Assembly: GCA_964595565.1 (NCBI GenBank)
Contig: CAZQQX010000037.1
Span: 1 to 12,599 of the forward strand
Source: JAQVEM01 sp964595565
GTDB taxonomy: Bacteria; Actinomycetota; Humimicrobiia; Humimicrobiales; Humimicrobiaceae
Length of the DNA: 12,599 nucleotides
Reading direction: 5' to 3'
Shown here: one piece after another, positions 1-6,858 of the stretch
Layout of the letters: every line of letters begins with the position of its first letter
Position numbering within the stretch: position 1 is the stretch's first letter
Made by a program: the position numbers and the translations under genes
Notes under the pieces: generated by a model
The model's database searches: none
What the model saw: only the letters and a program-made list of their open reading frames with translations
Told to the model about the DNA's origin: nothing

Positions 1-117
1 AAAATTCTTCACCATCCTAAAACCCATAATATTATGGTAGTATTCTGCTGTTTTTATAACGTCCGATGAGATAAGCACAGCTGCCAGATTCAAAAGTTTT
101 ACATTTTTCTTATTCAT
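1..117 (-). CDS. VOC (glyoxalase/bleomycin-resistance) family protein, N-terminal fragment
   Basis: The first 39 codons of a gene that runs off the left edge of the window. The reading starts at ATG (115-117) as MNKKNVKLLN and continues with an LAAVLISSDV strand, a KTAEYYHNIMGF helix and an RMVKNF strand. This is the typical opening of the vicinal-oxygen-chelate fold, in which a beta strand is followed by 'D..KTAEYY...MGF'. The family includes metal-dependent lyases, dioxygenases and resistance proteins, so no substrate can be named. An in-frame stop lies just upstream, so the start is fixed unless a rarer codon is used. No Shine-Dalgarno is visible. A TATAAT hexamer lies 13 bases before the ATG but has no good -35, so a nearly leaderless transcript is possible. 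Confidence 0.7.
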   Translation of the reverse strand, partial: MNKKNVKLLNLAAVLISSDVIKTAEYYHNIMGFRMVKNF

Positions 118-136
118 GCTAAATTATTAATTATAT

Positions 137-158
137 CTGGTCGGGATGGGGGGATTTG
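137..158 (-). repeat. Duplicate of the tRNA-Pro 3' end (direct repeat with 301-322)
   Basis: These 22 bases are identical and in the same orientation as 301-322, which is the tRNA-Pro 3' end (T-loop, 3' acceptor strand, discriminator base, CCA and one further base). Identity stops sharply on both sides. Short direct copies of a tRNA 3' end are the usual trace of site-specific integration at a tRNA gene (attL/attR-like). Only about 140 bp separate the two copies and no integrase is present, so this would be a remnant or a duplication of another origin. The copy has no 5' half and cannot form a tRNA. Confidence 0.75.
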
Positions 159-233
159 TTCTTTCGTCTCGCCAGAGCTCGCTGCAGAGACGCAGACTCC
201 CTCGCTCTCGCTCAGTCCGTCTTTTCAAATCCC
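151..233. other. GC-rich structured element bounded by an 8-bp inverted repeat
   Basis: This segment is very GC-rich against its AT-rich surroundings and holds no plausible gene. Its outer arms, GGGATTTG (151-158) and CAAATCCC (226-233), are perfectly complementary, and the left arm lies inside the duplicated tRNA end. Inside are two competing stems. In one, CGTCTC (165-170) pairs with GAGACG (187-192) and encloses CAG/CTG (173-175/182-184). In the other, AGACG plus GACT (188-192, 195-198) pair with AGTC plus CGTCT (214-217, 218-222). Both stems use 187-192, so they exclude each other. Candidates are a palindromic MITE- or REP-like unit, or a structured RNA. I do not recognise the family. Confidence 0.5.
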
Positions 234-258
234 GAAAACATGCCACTGGCATGTTTTC
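234..258 (-). terminator. 11-bp perfect hairpin, possible tRNA-Pro terminator
   Basis: The arms GAAAACATGCC (234-244) and GGCATGTTTTC (248-258) are perfectly complementary around a 3-base loop. The hairpin lies about 45 bases downstream of the tRNA-Pro 3' end on the minus strand. The four T residues near the end belong to the stem and are followed by CGGG rather than more T, so it is not a textbook intrinsic terminator. It could end or process the tRNA transcript, or it could be part of the adjoining repeat element. Confidence 0.4.
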
Positions 259-301
259 CTACAATAATTTTAAAGTTCCCGATATTTTTCTGTCCTGAAC
301 C

Positions 302-380
302 TGGTCGGGATGGGGGGATTTGAACCCCCGACCTCAGCGTCCCGAACGCTGCGCGCTAAGCCAGGCTGCGCTACATCCCG
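302..380 (-). tRNA. tRNA-Pro (anticodon CGG)
   Basis: On the minus strand the sequence folds into a full cloverleaf. The 5' acceptor arm CGGGATG (374-380) pairs with CATCCCG (306-312), followed by discriminator A and an encoded CCA (302-304). The anticodon stem CAGCG/CGCTG encloses a 7-base loop TTCGGGA, which gives anticodon CGG (reads proline codon CCG) with the G37 usual for tRNA-Pro. The T-arm has five or more G-C pairs around TTCAAAT. The gene is 79 bases including CCA. It stands alone, 175 bp downstream of the HAD gene, and I found no clear promoter of its own. Its 3' end is duplicated at 137-158. Confidence 0.95.
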
Positions 381-555
381 AAAAACACTGGTTACTATAA
401 TCTTAAATATAGTTTTATTATTCTACCAGCTAAAATTAAGATTTTAAAGAATAGAAAGGCAAAAGTATAATTCAGTATCAACCTTAAAAAAAGAAAAACA
501 GAGATGAAAAAATTCCTTTACCTTATTATGCGCCCTGAATAATGTGCTGGACCTT

Positions 556-1233
556 TTAATTATCCAGGCTGCGCTCCAAATAATTTTTAATTTCCCTTAA
601 ATTATTAAATTTTTTAAACAACATTTTATTTATCTTTCCATCAGGTTCAACTATATCGGGTACCATTACCGGCAACATTCCCGCTCTGTAAGCTGCCGTT
701 ATACCGCTCACTGAATCTTCAATAACCATGCAGTTCCCTGGCTTGCATTTCATCTTTTTAGATGTTTCCAGAAAAATATCCGGTTCAGGTTTACCGTTCT
801 CAATTTCATCACCACAGGTTATGGCTCCAAAATATTTTTTTATACCAGAAGAGTCCAGCAATAATTCCGTCCGGGCCCTGCTTGCTGATGTTGCCAGCGC
901 CATTTTTAATTTTATTTTTTTAAGATATTCTAAAAGCTCGGGGAGCCCTTCTTTTAATAAAACACCTTTTAATAATATATAATCTCTTTCCAGTTTTACT
1001 TTTTCATTTCTTATCTCTGCAAAAGGGAACCCTTCTCCATAAAAATCTTTATAAACTTCATTTGTTTTCCTTATATTCATCCCTATTGTGTCATTAAAAA
1101 TTCTGTCATTCATTTTATAGCCAGATTTCATAAATGCTCTGACGTATAATTTTTTAGACAACCTTTCGGTATCAAACAACACCCCGTCCATATCAAATAT
1201 TGCCAGTTTAATTTTAAATCCTGCTATATTCAT
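556..1233 (-). CDS. HAD-superfamily hydrolase, beta-phosphoglucomutase-like
   Basis: A 225-residue cytosolic phosphatase or phosphomutase of HAD subfamily IA. All four catalytic motifs are present: FDMDGV with nucleophile Asp14 and general acid/base Asp16, Ser116 in ATSAS, Lys148 in NGKPEPD, and the metal-binding acidic pair in VIEDS (172-174). Residues about 20-90 form the helical cap typical of the beta-phosphoglucomutase/phosphoglycolate phosphatase group. Members act on sugar phosphates, nucleotides or phosphoglycolate, and sequence alone does not settle the substrate. The length is normal. The ATG at 1231-1233 is preceded by GGAG at suitable spacing. It lies 111 bp downstream of dusB in the same direction and may share its transcript. 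Confidence 0.9.
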   Translation of the reverse strand: MNIAGFKIKLAIFDMDGVLFDTERLSKKLYVRAFMKSGYKMNDRIFNDTIGMNIRKTNEVYKDFYGEGFPFAEIRNEKVKLERDYILLKGVLLKEGLPELLEYLKKIKLKMALATSASRARTELLLDSSGIKKYFGAITCGDEIENGKPEPDIFLETSKKMKCKPGNCMVIEDSVSGITAAYRAGMLPVMVPDIVEPDGKINKMLFKKFNNLREIKNYLERSLDN

Positions 1234-1344
1234 CTACTCTCCATTAACCTTTAATTTTATAATTTATACACCATACAATTTAATTAATACCTCTGCAACC
1301 AGAAAAAATAAAATTTCGTTATAATTTTTTTTATTTACCTTATG

Positions 1345-2541
1345 CTAACCGCACCTGTTAATGTATTCCACAGCTTCATCAAAACTTCCAATCTTTACCA
1401 TTTCACCTCTTGCTTTATTTATTCCCCGTACCCCCTTAAAAATCCAGGACAGGTGTTTTCTAAATTCTCTTACTCCCCTATCTTCACCCTTAAAATAAAT
1501 CAAAAATTTCAGGTAGAGCTTTGAGAATTCTCTCCTCCATTCAATACCGGGCTCAAAATTTTCATCAATTATCATCCCGCTGCAGCCTGCTGAGTCTCCG
1601 TAAAAAGAAATTAGTATATTCGTCAACAGCCACAATCTGCCTCTTGACGCCCTGCCAATCATAATCCCATCACACCCTGTATAATCAAGCACCTCTTTTG
1701 CTCTGCTGCAGGAATTTATATCACCGCTGACTATGACCGGGATTTTAACTTTTTCTTTTACTTCCTTTATTATCCCGTAGTCAACCTTTCCGGAAAACCC
1801 CTGTCTTACTGTTCTGCCATGAATTGATATAGCAGCCGCTCCTGCATTCTCCGCCATCCTCGCAACATTTAAAATATTAATGCTGCTTCTGTCCCACCCT
1901 ATTCTTGTTTTTATGGTAAGGGGCTTTTTTAAAACTGATGAAAGCTTCGTTATTATTCCTTCTATTTTTGATTCATCATTTAGAAGATATCCCCCGCTCC
2001 CGGCCTTCAGTATTTTTGGTACCGGGCATCCCATATTAATATCTATAATATCCGCATTTTCCTCAACCCTTAATGCTGCTTCTGCCATTATATCCGGCTC
2101 CGTGCCAAATAACTGCAGGGCGCACGGCCTCTCATAGCCGGTAATCTGGCTCAGGACTAAACTTTTTTTTTGCTTATAATAAACCCCGTAGCAGGAAATC
2201 ATTTCAGTAAATGTAAGAGCGGCCCCGAAAACCCTGGCAAAAATCCTGTAAGTACTGTCAGTGATTCCCGCAAGAGGAGCCGTAATAACAGGATTTTTTA
2301 TACTTACATTTCCAATTTTAAATGAGTAGCGGGAGAGCCTGAAATCAACCGGCGCACTGCCCCAAACAGAAGAAGTAAATAACCTCTCGGAAAACATGGC
2401 ATCAGAATTGATATTTAAACCCGGGCTGTCAATTGAATTGGATCTCTTACCGTTTAGATTTTTGGTTTCGTAATCCCTGAGAAATTTAACTACCAGTTTC
2501 TGAATTTCGCCTGTAAGTCTTGCTAATTTGAGATTTTTCAC
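1345..2541 (-). CDS. dusB: tRNA-dihydrouridine synthase (DusB type)
   Basis: An FMN- and NADPH-dependent enzyme that reduces uridine to dihydrouridine in tRNA. The core begins at about residue 73 (SFKIGNVSIKNPVITAPLAG). Recognisable parts are the FMN-site motif APLAGITDSTYR (88-99), NMGCPVPK with catalytic Cys172, IHGRT (240-244), the VIVSGDI strand (269-275), GIMIGRASRG (292-301) and the C-terminal helical domain with SWIFKGVRG. At 398 residues it is longer than the usual 310-340, because about 70 residues precede the first core strand. The called start is a GTG (2539-2541) with no visible Shine-Dalgarno. Met49 is an alternative start, also without one. Pairing with coaX is a familiar neighbourhood in Gram-positive bacteria, from general knowledge. 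Confidence 0.93.
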   Translation of the reverse strand: MKNLKLARLTGEIQKLVVKFLRDYETKNLNGKRSNSIDSPGLNINSDAMFSERLFTSSVWGSAPVDFRLSRYSFKIGNVSIKNPVITAPLAGITDSTYRIFARVFGAALTFTEMISCYGVYYKQKKSLVLSQITGYERPCALQLFGTEPDIMAEAALRVEENADIIDINMGCPVPKILKAGSGGYLLNDESKIEGIITKLSSVLKKPLTIKTRIGWDRSSINILNVARMAENAGAAAISIHGRTVRQGFSGKVDYGIIKEVKEKVKIPVIVSGDINSCSRAKEVLDYTGCDGIMIGRASRGRLWLLTNILISFYGDSAGCSGMIIDENFEPGIEWRREFSKLYLKFLIYFKGEDRGVREFRKHLSWIFKGVRGINKARGEMVKIGSFDEAVEYINRCG

Positions 2542-2557
2542 ACTTGTTATATCATTC

Positions 2558-2582
2558 TAATAAAATATTATCTATTTTATTA
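2558..2582. repeat. AT-only inverted repeat in the dusB leader
   Basis: Two perfectly complementary 10-base arms made only of A and T (2558-2567 and 2573-2582) flank a 5-base loop, 16 bases before the dusB GTG start. It could be a leader hairpin or an operator, but such palindromes arise easily in AT-rich intergenic DNA. Confidence 0.2.
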
Positions 2583-2666
2583 CCTATTATTTAATTTTCG
2601 CTTATTACCTGCAGCTTCCGATGCCGTTTATATGATTACCGGCCAATTGCTATAATTTAACATTTT

Positions 2667-3446
2667 TTATTTATTTTTTTCAAATAAGATTCTTAAACCT
2701 TTAAGAGTCAGGTCGCCGTCGTAAATTTTAATCCATCTACTTTTACCCTCCATTAGAAATGCAAGCCCCCCTGTCGCAATCACCTCCGGGCTAAAAGAAT
2801 CTTCTTTGCTGTTCCGGTCCATAATTATTTTATCCAGTATAAAATCCACCTGCCCGAGGAATCCATAAAGTATTCCCGAGCGCAGGCCATCCCCGGTATT
2901 TTTCCCGATTACAGAGTCGGGCCAGCTCAAATCAACCTTTGATAATTTTGCAGCACTGTTAAAAAGTGCTTCTGATGAGACCTCTATGCCGGGAGCAATT
3001 ATGCCCCCGATATACTCACCTTCGGATGATAATATATCAAATGTAGTCGCTGTTCCAAAATCCACCACAACTGCGGGGAACCCGTAGATTTCTTTGGCTG
3101 CTACAGAATTTGCGATCCTGTCAGCCCCAATTTCCCCGGGGTAGTCATAACTTATCATCAAATCGGATTTTACACTGCTGCTTACAATAAAGGGAGCCAT
3201 ATTAAAATATTTACTGCTCATGCTCACTACCTCATCAAGTATCCTGGGAACAACACAGGAGACTGAAATTCCGTTTATTTCTCCCGGGTTAAATTTAGAA
3301 TTTTTTAAAAAACTAAAAATAGATGCTGCAATTTCATCTGATGTTTCATATCCGGGTGTGGCCATTCTCCACGAGGTTAGTATTTTATCTCCTTCAAACA
3401 AACCTATAACCGTATGTGTGTTTCCGATATCTATAGCAAGTAACAT
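2667..3446 (-). CDS. coaX: Type III pantothenate kinase
   Basis: Catalyses ATP-dependent phosphorylation of pantothenate, the first step of coenzyme A synthesis, in the cytosol. At 259 residues it has the family's normal length. The ASKHA-fold motifs are all present: the phosphate-binding LAIDIGNTHT at the N-terminus (3-12), GADRIAN (107-113) with the probable catalytic Asp109, VVDFGTATTFD (127-137) with the cation-binding Asp129, GGIIAPG (147-153), TGDGLRSG (184-191) and ATGG (224-227). The ATG at 3444-3446 has an AAAGGGG ribosome site about 9 bases upstream. It lies 156 bp after tadC with no obvious intrinsic terminator between them, so some transcription may enter from the pilus operon. 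Confidence 0.96.
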   Translation of the reverse strand: MLLAIDIGNTHTVIGLFEGDKILTSWRMATPGYETSDEIAASIFSFLKNSKFNPGEINGISVSCVVPRILDEVVSMSSKYFNMAPFIVSSSVKSDLMISYDYPGEIGADRIANSVAAKEIYGFPAVVVDFGTATTFDILSSEGEYIGGIIAPGIEVSSEALFNSAAKLSKVDLSWPDSVIGKNTGDGLRSGILYGFLGQVDFILDKIIMDRNSKEDSFSPEVIATGGLAFLMEGKSRWIKIYDGDLTLKGLRILFEKNK

Positions 3447-3602
3447 CTTTTAAGACCCCTTTTTTTAATTTGACCGGGTTAAAAACATAAAACAAATTGT
3501 TTTTAGATTTTACATTAAAAAGAGCCAAATAAAAAGATTTATAAAAGTAAAGAAATAACTTTAGAACTATAAAATATTTTAAGATTGCCTGCAGGGTAAT
3601 AT

Positions 3603-4562
3603 TTACTTTAAAAAGTTAATGAGACTCTCGTATACCGTTATTAAACCGGGTCCCAGAATAACCACTAAAAGTGCGGGCAATAAACACAGAATAAGGGGGA
3701 AAACTAATTTAACAGGGGCTTTTATTCCCGCTTCCTCAGCTCTGACACTTCTTCTATTTCTAATCTCTGAAGCCTGGACCCTTAATATTTTACCTATTGA
3801 TATACCCAGAATATCAGCCTGAATTACTGACGCAACAAAAGCATCCAGGTCAGGAACACTTGTCCTTTTAACTAAATTATGGAAAGCTTCTCTTCTGGAT
3901 AAACCAATACTCATTTCCTTTAGCATCTTATTTAGTTCTTCACCCAGTGGACCTTTGATGTTGCTGGCCACTTTGGATAATGCTATGTCAAAACCCATAC
4001 CTGCTTCAACGGTTATGGTTAACATATCAAGCGCGTTTGGCATCACCCTTCTTATTTCTTCCTGCCTGTTATTAATCTTATTATGTAAATAAATATCCGG
4101 AAAAAAATATGATAGGGGTATCATTGCCACCAATATTACAGTTAACATTAAAGAGAGATCAAGAAGTATTGATAATAGTATAAAAAATATCAAAAATACT
4201 ATGGCAGACAGGAACTTACTTGTAAGATAAACATTGACTCCAACCTTTTCCAGAATACCCGCCAGCTCCAGTCTATGCTTTACGGACTCAATGACCCCGC
4301 GCGGGCTAATTTTCCTAATCCCGCCTGCTATTCTGCTCAGAATGGGCATAATAACTCTCTCATAAAAAGAAGGTACTTTTAATTCCTTCCCTTTCTCCAT
4401 GCTGTAAAAAGACAATTTACTGATTACAGTTTCCCGCCTCTTTTTCCTTTCAATCGCCAGCAGCCCCACGGATAAAACAAGTAAAAAAACAGCTATAAAA
4501 ACCATACCTTTTATTATATAGATAGAATACATGGAATATATTGAAATTAATTTTGGAATCAC
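3603..4562 (-). CDS. tadC: Tad pilus inner-membrane platform protein TadC
   Basis: A 319-residue membrane protein of the type II secretion F (GspF/PilC) family, the partner of TadB in the platform on which the motor ATPase builds the Flp pilus. Membrane segments are predicted near residues 18-37, 115-134, 138-155 and 284-311. The cytosolic T2SSF domain (about 176-300) starts with MPNALDMLTITVEAGMGFDIAL and includes EMSIGLSRREAFHNL, the typical four-helix pattern. The start is GTG (4560-4562), with AAAGGCGG as a plausible ribosome site about 9 bases before it. It follows tadB by 116 bp and is the last recognisable gene of the pilus operon. Confidence 0.92.
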   Translation of the reverse strand: MIPKLISIYSMYSIYIIKGMVFIAVFLLVLSVGLLAIERKKRRETVISKLSFYSMEKGKELKVPSFYERVIMPILSRIAGGIRKISPRGVIESVKHRLELAGILEKVGVNVYLTSKFLSAIVFLIFFILLSILLDLSLMLTVILVAMIPLSYFFPDIYLHNKINNRQEEIRRVMPNALDMLTITVEAGMGFDIALSKVASNIKGPLGEELNKMLKEMSIGLSRREAFHNLVKRTSVPDLDAFVASVIQADILGISIGKILRVQASEIRNRRSVRAEEAGIKAPVKLVFPLILCLLPALLVVILGPGLITVYESLINFLK

Positions 4563-4678
4563 CTGCTTACACCGCCTTTATTCTGCCTATCTTTTATTAA
4601 AAAACTGCTTATCTAAATCTCCTTCTAATTTTTTAAAAATTTAAAAACAATAAAATAAATTATCTTATTTTTTTTCGG

Positions 4679-6682
4679 TCAATATTTGACCTGGATAATT
4701 TTAAGTATCCACATTATTCCTGTAATCATCAGAATGCCGGACACCAGAAGCATTAACAATCCCGCCTTTGTTGAAAATAATAAGCCAATATACTCCCTGC
4801 TTATAATCATCAGAAGTATCCCCAGCACTATGGGAAGAGCTATAAGGATAATAGCCGACAGTTTTCCCTCAGATGTAAGGGCTTTTATTCTGTTCATTAT
4901 TCTGTCTCTCTCTCTTATGGTAGTGGAAATGGTTTCCATAACTTCTGCCAGATTGCCGCCCACTTCCCTCTGCACATTTATTGCCATAACGGTCCATTCA
5001 AAATACTCGCTTTTAATCCTGCCGGATAAATTCTCCAGCGCCTCCCTTTCAGGTATGCCCATCCTTATTTCACTTAATATCCTCCTAAATTCTTCTGATA
5101 GAGGTGGCTTTGATTCATCCACTACCATGGTTAAAGCCTGGTTAAAACTGTATCCTGACTTTAGAGAACCGCTAATTAACTGCAGGGCATCAGGAAGCTG
5201 CTCATGAAACTGTCTCAGCCTCTGTGATGTTTTTATATTTAATATCAAAAAAGGAGCCAGTGCCAGTAAGATTATAATCACGGCTGCAAGAATAAGGTTT
5301 TTACTAAAATAGTAAACTGTCATACCAATAGCTACCACCACAAATAAATGTATGGCTATAAACTCAGGAGCTTTTATTCTTATCCCGGCCCTTTCCAGTC
5401 TGGATTCAAATAATTCAATAAATCCTCTTCTTGAAGCAATTACTGAGACAATTCTAAGTACCCAGCCTATAAATCCTCTTCTTTCCGGCTCTTCTTCATA
5501 TTCGGACGCTTCTTCGGCTTTCCTGCTTTCAGTTCTGAACCCATACTGCCTGGCTTTATCTTTAAGAGTTTTCCGGCGAACAGGTATAAAAAGGACCATT
5601 GCATAAATAAAAAAGGTGACTGCAAGGAAAACAGCTGAATATATAATTATTTTTACCCACCAGATATCAAAAAGAGCAAGAAGGAAATAGTTTTTATAGT
5701 CAAACATAATTTTTCTGGGTGGATGGGAGAAATAGGGATTTTCGTAACTCAGCGCAGCCGATTCAGAAATATCTAATTTCTCTATATCCAGACTTATTTC
5801 TATATTCTCAGCGGCAGGCCACAGGCTTGTGTATGATATCCTGTACTGGTTTATTATTTTTTTGGAAATTTTTTCATAAAGTTCCTTAAGTTCACCGGAA
5901 TCCGCCGTAGCAAGCATCTCTCCTCCGGTGCCTTCCGAAATATTTTTTATGCTTTCCGGATTAAACTCGGGCGAAAGCAGGGCCACGGAATAGACAGCCA
6001 GGTCTTCCTTTAGCGCTATGTCAATCACCTCCTCAGAAGTATGACTGCTTGCAGTATCCATACCATCCGACAGCACAATAAGGTACTTATGCTTTATATT
6101 GTAACCGCTTCTGAATAACTCACACGCTTCATATATTCCATCAAATAAGGCAGTCTCTCCCCTTGCTTCTATCCCGGAAATTGAATCCCTTAATTTCCTG
6201 TGGTCTGAAGTAAAGTCTGAATGAACAATAACTCCATCAGAAAACCCTACCACCGCTATTTTATCAATGTTTCTCATTTCATTTACAAAAAAAGAAGCCG
6301 CACCTGAGGCATCACTGAGGGGGACTCCTTTCATGCTCCCGCTGGTATCTATCGCCAGCGCTATCCCGATAGGTTCAGATATTTCATCCATAGGCTTAAC
6401 TGAAAGGCCGTTTACCTCCTGGCCATTTTCAAGCACTACAAAATCTTCCTGCTTCAAATCCAGATATCCTAATTCCGAGCCTTCTTTAAAGTTAATGTAA
6501 ATATTTACTTCGGGGTAGTCTTCAAAATCAATTTTATTTATAACAATATCCCCGGACTGCTGTGCTTTAATTGGAAGGGGGAACACAAATACCATAGAAA
6601 AAATTATTGCTAAAAACACCAGCGTTGCTAATAAATACTCAGAGCCTTTTTTTATATCTAAAAATTTAAAAATTCTATGCAT
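4679..6682 (-). CDS. tadB: Fusion of a secreted von Willebrand A domain with TadB
   Basis: A 667-residue protein about twice the length of ordinary TadB. It begins with a signal peptide (hydrophobic 17-36, likely cleavage after PIKA, residue 40). A vWA domain follows at about 100-280, with a complete MIDAS metal site: DTSGS (112-116), Thr177 in GETALF and Asp206 in LSDGMDT. A membrane segment at 340-366 leads into an acidic cytosolic linker (385-400). The TadB part then has membrane segments near 440-459, 463-483, 606-627 and 639-661, and a T2SSF domain at about 493-610 (QLPDALQLISGSLKSGYSF). The vWA domain would therefore lie outside the membrane. It may bind a ligand, contact the pilus, or replace the vWA domain often carried by TadG. 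No Shine-Dalgarno is visible at the ATG. It follows cpaF by 176 bp. Confidence 0.93.
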   Translation of the reverse strand: MHRIFKFLDIKKGSEYLLATLVFLAIIFSMVFVFPLPIKAQQSGDIVINKIDFEDYPEVNIYINFKEGSELGYLDLKQEDFVVLENGQEVNGLSVKPMDEISEPIGIALAIDTSGSMKGVPLSDASGAASFFVNEMRNIDKIAVVGFSDGVIVHSDFTSDHRKLRDSISGIEARGETALFDGIYEACELFRSGYNIKHKYLIVLSDGMDTASSHTSEEVIDIALKEDLAVYSVALLSPEFNPESIKNISEGTGGEMLATADSGELKELYEKISKKIINQYRISYTSLWPAAENIEISLDIEKLDISESAALSYENPYFSHPPRKIMFDYKNYFLLALFDIWWVKIIIYSAVFLAVTFFIYAMVLFIPVRRKTLKDKARQYGFRTESRKAEEASEYEEEPERRGFIGWVLRIVSVIASRRGFIELFESRLERAGIRIKAPEFIAIHLFVVVAIGMTVYYFSKNLILAAVIIILLALAPFLILNIKTSQRLRQFHEQLPDALQLISGSLKSGYSFNQALTMVVDESKPPLSEEFRRILSEIRMGIPEREALENLSGRIKSEYFEWTVMAINVQREVGGNLAEVMETISTTIRERDRIMNRIKALTSEGKLSAIILIALPIVLGILLMIISREYIGLLFSTKAGLLMLLVSGILMITGIMWILKIIQVKY

Positions 6683-6712
6683 TTTATGAACTAAATTTTT
6701 TTGATAAATAAT

Positions 6713-6814
6713 TTAAGAAGTACAGCAGGACGCCGCTGAATTTTTACTTATTACTATATTTAGTACTACATTGATATTCATATTGTCTGCTGAGTCTATA
6801 TTAACTTTAATCAT
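6713..6814 (-). CDS. Possible 33-residue small protein in the cpaF-tadB gap (doubtful)
   Basis: The unusually long 176-bp gap between cpaF and tadB holds one ATG-initiated frame of 33 codons, reading MIKVNIDSADNMNINVVLNI and ending in SAASCCTS. There is no convincing ribosome site, membrane segment or family resemblance. I list it only because the gap is wide for this operon. Chance is the more likely explanation. Confidence 0.15.
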   Translation of the reverse strand: MIKVNIDSADNMNINVVLNIVISKNSAASCCTS

Positions 6815-6858
6815 TATCTTTTATCGCTTCAATTTTATGTCTTTATTTATTTTTACAG

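Noticed and set aside
151..233. CRISPR array, or a second tRNA or tRNA pseudogene, at the left end
   Set aside because: There are no regularly spaced repeats, and the duplicated tRNA end lacks the complementary 5' half and any anticodon arm.
397..423. ACTATA/TATAGT hairpin followed by a T-rich run on the plus strand
   Set aside because: The 6-bp AT-only stem is too weak for a terminator, and no plus-strand gene lies upstream of it.
564..575. 12-base match between the HAD gene end and the tRNA-Pro D-arm (361-372)
   Set aside because: It is short, lies inside a coding region with normal reading, and does not extend on either side. Coincidence is the simplest explanation.
4686..5207. 173-codon open frame on the plus strand
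   Set aside because: It is antisense to the TadB part of the fusion gene, and its hydrophobic, Ser/Ile-rich product mirrors the complementary codons of membrane helices.
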